Below are positions 49,099-52,626 of a DNA stretch of 52,626 bases, piece after piece. The stretch comes from Candidatus Cloacimonadota bacterium. GTDB lineage: Bacteria; Cloacimonadota; Cloacimonadia; Cloacimonadales; TCS61. Position 1 is the first letter of the stretch, and every line of letters begins with the position of its first letter. Position numbers and translations under genes: made by a program. Below the pieces are notes generated by a model. That model ran no database searches and was not told where the DNA came from. It was given only the letters and a program-made list of their open reading frames with translations. Location: contig JAUXIJ010000014.1 of the NCBI GenBank assembly GCA_030621085.1, positions 1-52,626 on the forward strand, written 5' to 3'.

Positions 49099-50644
49099 AT
49101 TTGAAAAAAATGCAGTCGGAAGAATGATCCCAGCAGAAATAAACGGAAAACCTGTAATTCCTTTCCAGGGAGTGGGAAAGTACAAGCCAACCGGCAGGAA
49201 ATTTGCACCAAAAATTTCTACCTGTGCAGAATTTCCTCTGGATGGTAACAAACTTGTTCCAACCCTGAAAGAAGCTCTTATAAAAGCTGGCATCAAGGAT
49301 GGAATGACGATTTCGACTCACCATCATTTCAGAAATGGTGATTTAATTGCCGTGGAAATATTTAAAATGGCTCAAGAAATGGGAATAAAAGATCTTGTCT
49401 GGTATCCATCAGCTTCCTTTCCCTGCCAGGAACCGATTATCAAGCAACTGAAAGACGGAACAATCCATCACATTGAAGGAAGTATGAACGGCGCCTTGGG
49501 AAGATTTACTTCCCTCGGGAAAATGAAAGGCGTAGGCGTTCTTCGCTCTCATGGTGGAAGATATCAGGCTGTTCAAGACGGTGACATTGTTATTGATATT
49601 GCTGTTATTGCCTCTCCCACTGCCGATCCTTTTGGAAATGCAAATGGCGTGGAAGGTCCTTCTGCCTGTGGGCTTCTGGGATTCGCTCTGGCGGATTCTC
49701 AATATGCAGATAAAGTTATCGTTGTTACAGATAATCTGATAGATTTTCCCTGCATTCCCTGGCAGATCCATGGCAATTATGTGGATTATGTAGTACAGAT
49801 GGGTCAGATAGGAATTCCTGAAAAGATAGTTTCAGGAACCACGCAAATAACTAAAAGTCCCGATAGACTTCATATTGCAGAAATGACAGCTCAATTTTGT
49901 GATGAAGCAGGCCTTATTAAAGATGGTTTTTCCTTCCAGGCCGGAGCTGGTGGAACTGCTCTTTCTATTGGTGTTTTCTTTGGTGAGATCATGCGAAAAA
50001 AAGGAATAAAAGCACGATTTGCCAGGGGTGGAAGCAATAAATACCTGGTCGATATGCTGGAGGAAGGTTTAGTCGAATACATTTTGGATGGACAAACATT
50101 CGACCTCGATGGTGTTCGCTCCATGAAGGATAATCCAAGACACGTAAATACAAGTCCGTTTACAAGTTACAATTATCATGGAAAGGGAAATTTCGCAGGC
50201 ATATTAGACATCGTGATTCTGGGAGCAACAGAAGTTGATGTGAATTTCAATGCTAATGTTGTAACTCATTCAGATGGATATTTACTTCATGGAATCGGTG
50301 GCTGGCAGAACTGCCTATTCGGCAAAAACGTGATCCTTCCTATTCCATTATTCCGGGATAGAATTCCAGTAATTCGCGATGAAGTCACCACGATCTGCGG
50401 ACCGGGAGAACTTATTGATATAATCGTAACGGAACGGGGAATTGCTATCAATCCACTCAGGAAAGATCTAATAGACAAAATGAAAAATTCCAAACTTCCT
50501 ATAAAGACAATTCACGAATTAAAGAAAGAAGCTGAAAGGATATGTGGCAAGCCGAAAGCTACAGAATTCGAAGAAAAAATCATCGCTGCTATTAAATGGG
50601 TAGATGGAACTGTGATAGATGTGGTGAAGCAGGTTAAAATTTGA
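49088..50644 (+). CDS. citF: Citrate lyase alpha subunit (citrate:acetyl-ACP transferase)
   Basis: The protein has 518 residues from the second ATG, which stands seven bases after GGAGG; the first ATG is only one base away from that site. Family I CoA-transferase-like CitF motifs are visible: GMTISTHHHFRNGDLIAVEI, YPSASFPCQEPIIKQLKDGT, LRSHGGRYQAVQDGDI, SFQAGAGGTALSIGVFFGEI, ARGGSNKYLVDMLEEGLVEY and CGPGELIDIIVTERGIAINP. It swaps acetyl for citryl on the acyl carrier. With the CitD-CitE fusion it cleaves citrate to acetate and oxaloacetate. It is cytoplasmic. Confidence 0.93.
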   Translation: MSVRFEKNAVGRMIPAEINGKPVIPFQGVGKYKPTGRKFAPKISTCAEFPLDGNKLVPTLKEALIKAGIKDGMTISTHHHFRNGDLIAVEIFKMAQEMGIKDLVWYPSASFPCQEPIIKQLKDGTIHHIEGSMNGALGRFTSLGKMKGVGVLRSHGGRYQAVQDGDIVIDIAVIASPTADPFGNANGVEGPSACGLLGFALADSQYADKVIVVTDNLIDFPCIPWQIHGNYVDYVVQMGQIGIPEKIVSGTTQITKSPDRLHIAEMTAQFCDEAGLIKDGFSFQAGAGGTALSIGVFFGEIMRKKGIKARFARGGSNKYLVDMLEEGLVEYILDGQTFDLDGVRSMKDNPRHVNTSPFTSYNYHGKGNFAGILDIVILGATEVDVNFNANVVTHSDGYLLHGIGGWQNCLFGKNVILPIPLFRDRIPVIRDEVTTICGPGELIDIIVTERGIAINPLRKDLIDKMKNSKLPIKTIHELKKEAERICGKPKATEFEEKIIAAIKWVDGTVIDVVKQVKI

Positions 50645-50817
50645 AACCACGAATTAACACGAATGAGCACGAAAGGAAAACTTGCGAACTTTGTCCGACG
50701 TAGCTTCGATTTATCTGAGCGAATACTGAAGGGGAGATTAAGAGGGATTTTCTCAACCTCCCGCCTTCACAAAGTTTCGGCGTGGCAGGTCGCAATGGTT
50801 GAAAAGGAAAGGGAAAA
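50645..50817. repeat. Repeat-derived intergenic segment
   Basis: It begins AACCACGAATTAACACGAAT with a further AGCACGAAAGG, a three-fold CACGAA motif like the palindrome of repeat D. It continues with CGACGTAGCTTCGATTTATC and AGGGGAGATTAAGAGGG, degenerate relatives of repeat A. No gene is seen. Confidence 0.4.
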
Positions 50818-52626
50818 ATGAAAAAAACGCTATTGGTCTTTATGGTTCTTTATAACTCTATTCTTTTAGCAAACATAACACTTAATGAATATGGTCATAT
50901 CGAGAATTCTGAAAAAACTTCTTTGACAGCAGAATACTACATCGAGGAAGGTGAATATTATATTGATATTAACGGGAATACTCTGATTGGGAATTCCCTT
51001 TTTGAAATTGAGAATGGTTATCTGACGCTGATCACGATCGAAGAAAACGTTTCTACTTGGCTGAGGATTTATAATGAAAACGGAAATCTTGAATTTGAAA
51101 AAATTTTTTCTAAAGTAATAAATCTGAAAATCTGTGAGAACAGGAGATATTCCGCTTTTTTCAATGGGGAAAACCTGATTGTTTTAGATAATATCACATT
51201 TGAACAGAAAAAATATATAGCTTCTGTGACCTTTAATATCAATGATACCGGCATTCCGATATTTGCAGATAAAAATGGGAAGATTCATTATAATAATAAA
51301 ATATACGATCTTTCGGAATTCCCAGAAAGAATCATTTTCTTCCAGGATGAACCTTTAATATTTACTCCAAAGAAAGTATTTTCAATCGAGGAGGGTTTAA
51401 AAAAAGAATTAAACTTTCCGGGAAGTTTCTTTGATGCTGAAGTCATTGATAACTCGCTTTATTTTGTTGAGAAGATCAGAGAGAACGAAGATATTTTTTT
51501 CACCCTATATAGAACGAATGGTCTAATACATATCGAGAAACTGGATGTAAAAGTTCTGCACCGAAATCAAAATAGAACTCATGAACCGATTCTTTGTCCT
51601 TTGAATTATGGTACACCGAATTACCCATTCCCTGTTGGGAATAGCTATGGGGAAATTCAGCAATATGGAACCTCACCCTATCTTCATCCCGGTGTTGATT
51701 TTCTGGGAGAGGATTATCAGGAAGTTTATGCAGTTCACGATGGATTTGTGAAAGCTGTTCTTACCACCGGTGGTGATCCGTATTGGCGGGTTGCAATTGC
51801 TAACGAAAATGTTTCCACAGGAACAGAAGGTTATCTTTATGCTCATTTGAACCAAAATTCGATCGTTCATACAGTTGGAGATAGCGTTTCTGCCGGAGAT
51901 TTTCTGGGAACGCTTTATCCCTGGGGCTGGTATGATTTCATTCATATCCATTTTGCCAGACTGCAAGATGAAGGAACGCAATGGTATGGAAACTGGTGGA
52001 CAATAGATAATCCGCATATCGACGTAACAAATATCCAGGATACAATTCCTCCTTTTTTTGAAAATGCGATTGGCAACGATCTTTTTGCTTTCAGAACAGA
52101 TGGTGGAACTTACCTCGATCCGACAGATCTTTCCGGTGAATTTGATATTATCGCCAAGTGCCACGATATTGAAAATTCAGATTGGCGAATAGATATATGG
52201 GATATTAGCTTTTCTCTTCATCCAGCAGATAATCCCGACTCCACGATTTATGAACAATTCTCTTTTGCCTATGATATGAGTCTTGATACATATTTTAATG
52301 GTGGTTATGAAGATATCGTTCTTTATACGATCTATTCCCGCGACGCAACCTGCTATTCCATTGGGAATTATGATGACCGGGAATATTATCACATTATTAC
52401 CAATTCCAATGGAGATTCGCTGATCACAGAAGAAGATGAAGCTGAAATATTTGGTTCTACTCAATTCCCTGATGGCTATTATTATTTTAAAGTTATTGCT
52501 AGAGATGCTTCAATGAATTCAACAATTGATTCGATGCTGGTATACTTTAATAATGGCATCAGTAGCACAGAAGATAACCAATTACTAATTACAAGTTACC
52601 AGTTAACTAATTACCCTAATCCCTTC
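50818..52626 (+). CDS. Exported M23 peptidase with YPNPF sorting domain (partial)
   Basis: At least 603 residues, open to the window edge. The start ATG follows AAGGGAAA. MKKTLLVFMVLYNSILLANI is a signal peptide. Residues about 15-260 are strand-rich and unassigned (possibly a propeller-like domain). About 260-395 is an M23/LytM domain: YPFPVGNSYGEIQQ, YLHPGVDFLGEDYQEVYAVH with the HxxxD zinc ligands, LYAHLN, and FIHIHFARL with the HxH ligand. Immunoglobulin-like strands follow. The last residues are TNYPNPF, the start of the FlgD-like / type-IX-type C-terminal sorting domain. It probably cuts peptidoglycan or peptides at the surface. The 3' end is missing. Confidence 0.82.
   Translation, partial: MKKTLLVFMVLYNSILLANITLNEYGHIENSEKTSLTAEYYIEEGEYYIDINGNTLIGNSLFEIENGYLTLITIEENVSTWLRIYNENGNLEFEKIFSKVINLKICENRRYSAFFNGENLIVLDNITFEQKKYIASVTFNINDTGIPIFADKNGKIHYNNKIYDLSEFPERIIFFQDEPLIFTPKKVFSIEEGLKKELNFPGSFFDAEVIDNSLYFVEKIRENEDIFFTLYRTNGLIHIEKLDVKVLHRNQNRTHEPILCPLNYGTPNYPFPVGNSYGEIQQYGTSPYLHPGVDFLGEDYQEVYAVHDGFVKAVLTTGGDPYWRVAIANENVSTGTEGYLYAHLNQNSIVHTVGDSVSAGDFLGTLYPWGWYDFIHIHFARLQDEGTQWYGNWWTIDNPHIDVTNIQDTIPPFFENAIGNDLFAFRTDGGTYLDPTDLSGEFDIIAKCHDIENSDWRIDIWDISFSLHPADNPDSTIYEQFSFAYDMSLDTYFNGGYEDIVLYTIYSRDATCYSIGNYDDREYYHIITNSNGDSLITEEDEAEIFGSTQFPDGYYYFKVIARDASMNSTIDSMLVYFNNGISSTEDNQLLITSYQLTNYPNPF

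Noticed and set aside
48565..49327. Two long minus-strand frames of 243 codons each across citDE and citF
   Set aside because: They are shadows of genes with clear family motifs on the plus strand; the two overlap in different frames and have no ribosome sites.

Overview
The window is AT-rich bacterial chromosome. It most resembles a member of Cloacimonadota (the WWE1 / Candidatus Cloacimonas lineage). That is an inference from three things: an anaerobic-type central metabolism, exported proteins that end in a YPNPF-type sorting domain, and propionate / methylmalonyl-CoA carboxyl-transfer genes. No rRNA, tRNA or CRISPR array is visible, so the lineage is not proven.

Layout. (1) 1-2330: two promoterless-looking genes, each bounded by integron-type core sites and followed by an attC-like folded site. 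The cargoes are a zinc-ribbon plus TIR/deoxyribosyltransferase-like protein and a PD-(D/E)XK-like protein, both candidate defence genes. (2) 2359-22364: a 20-kb, almost wholly co-directional block for C4-dicarboxylate and TCA metabolism. It holds an FAD-linked 2-hydroxyacid oxidase with its Fe-S partner, a hydrogenase-maturation-protease remnant, succinyl-CoA synthetase, a TPR protein, two-subunit class I fumarase, two tandem malate dehydrogenase paralogues, a LarA-type nickel-pincer racemase homologue, malic enzyme and PEP carboxykinase. After a terminator follow citrate synthase, aconitase, a PNPOx-like protein, an NADP-type isocitrate dehydrogenase with an inserted zinc ribbon, and a second TPR paralogue. 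(3) 22365-33100: an accessory region on the minus strand. It contains dispersed palindromic intergenic repeats, a YgjP-like metallopeptidase, a LOG protein, a DUF4424/discoidin-like exported protein, a broken RhuM-Fic gene, a wHTH/nucleotidyltransferase pair with a palindromic operator, a decayed restriction-modification locus with an Esp1396I-like controller box, a Fic protein flanked by related inverted repeats, and an HD-GYP protein. (4) 33272-37362: methylmalonyl/propionyl-CoA carboxyltransferase, a small epsilon-like subunit, an inserted four-helix-bundle (23S IVP-type) gene, and a biotin-bearing pyruvate/oxaloacetate carboxyltransferase. Together these form a candidate transcarboxylase. 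(5) 37444-43979: a SPOR/SH3 envelope protein, a metallophosphoesterase, a membrane protein and DNA polymerase I. (6) 44023-50644: an SdpR/SdpI pair with its operator, then saccharopine-type dehydrogenase, lysine-ketoglutarate-reductase-like protein, a CitD-CitE fusion and CitF. (7) 50818-end: an exported M23 peptidase cut by the window edge.

Functionally, the core genes interconvert citrate, 2-oxoglutarate, succinyl-CoA, fumarate, malate, oxaloacetate, pyruvate and PEP. The carboxyltransferase locus could join this to propionate through methylmalonyl-CoA. The lysine/citrate-lyase operon could join it to lysine and acetate. No 2-oxoglutarate or pyruvate oxidoreductase, succinate dehydrogenase, biotin carboxylase or citrate lyase ligase lies in the window. 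Functions are assigned from motifs and remembered family patterns only; no searches were run.
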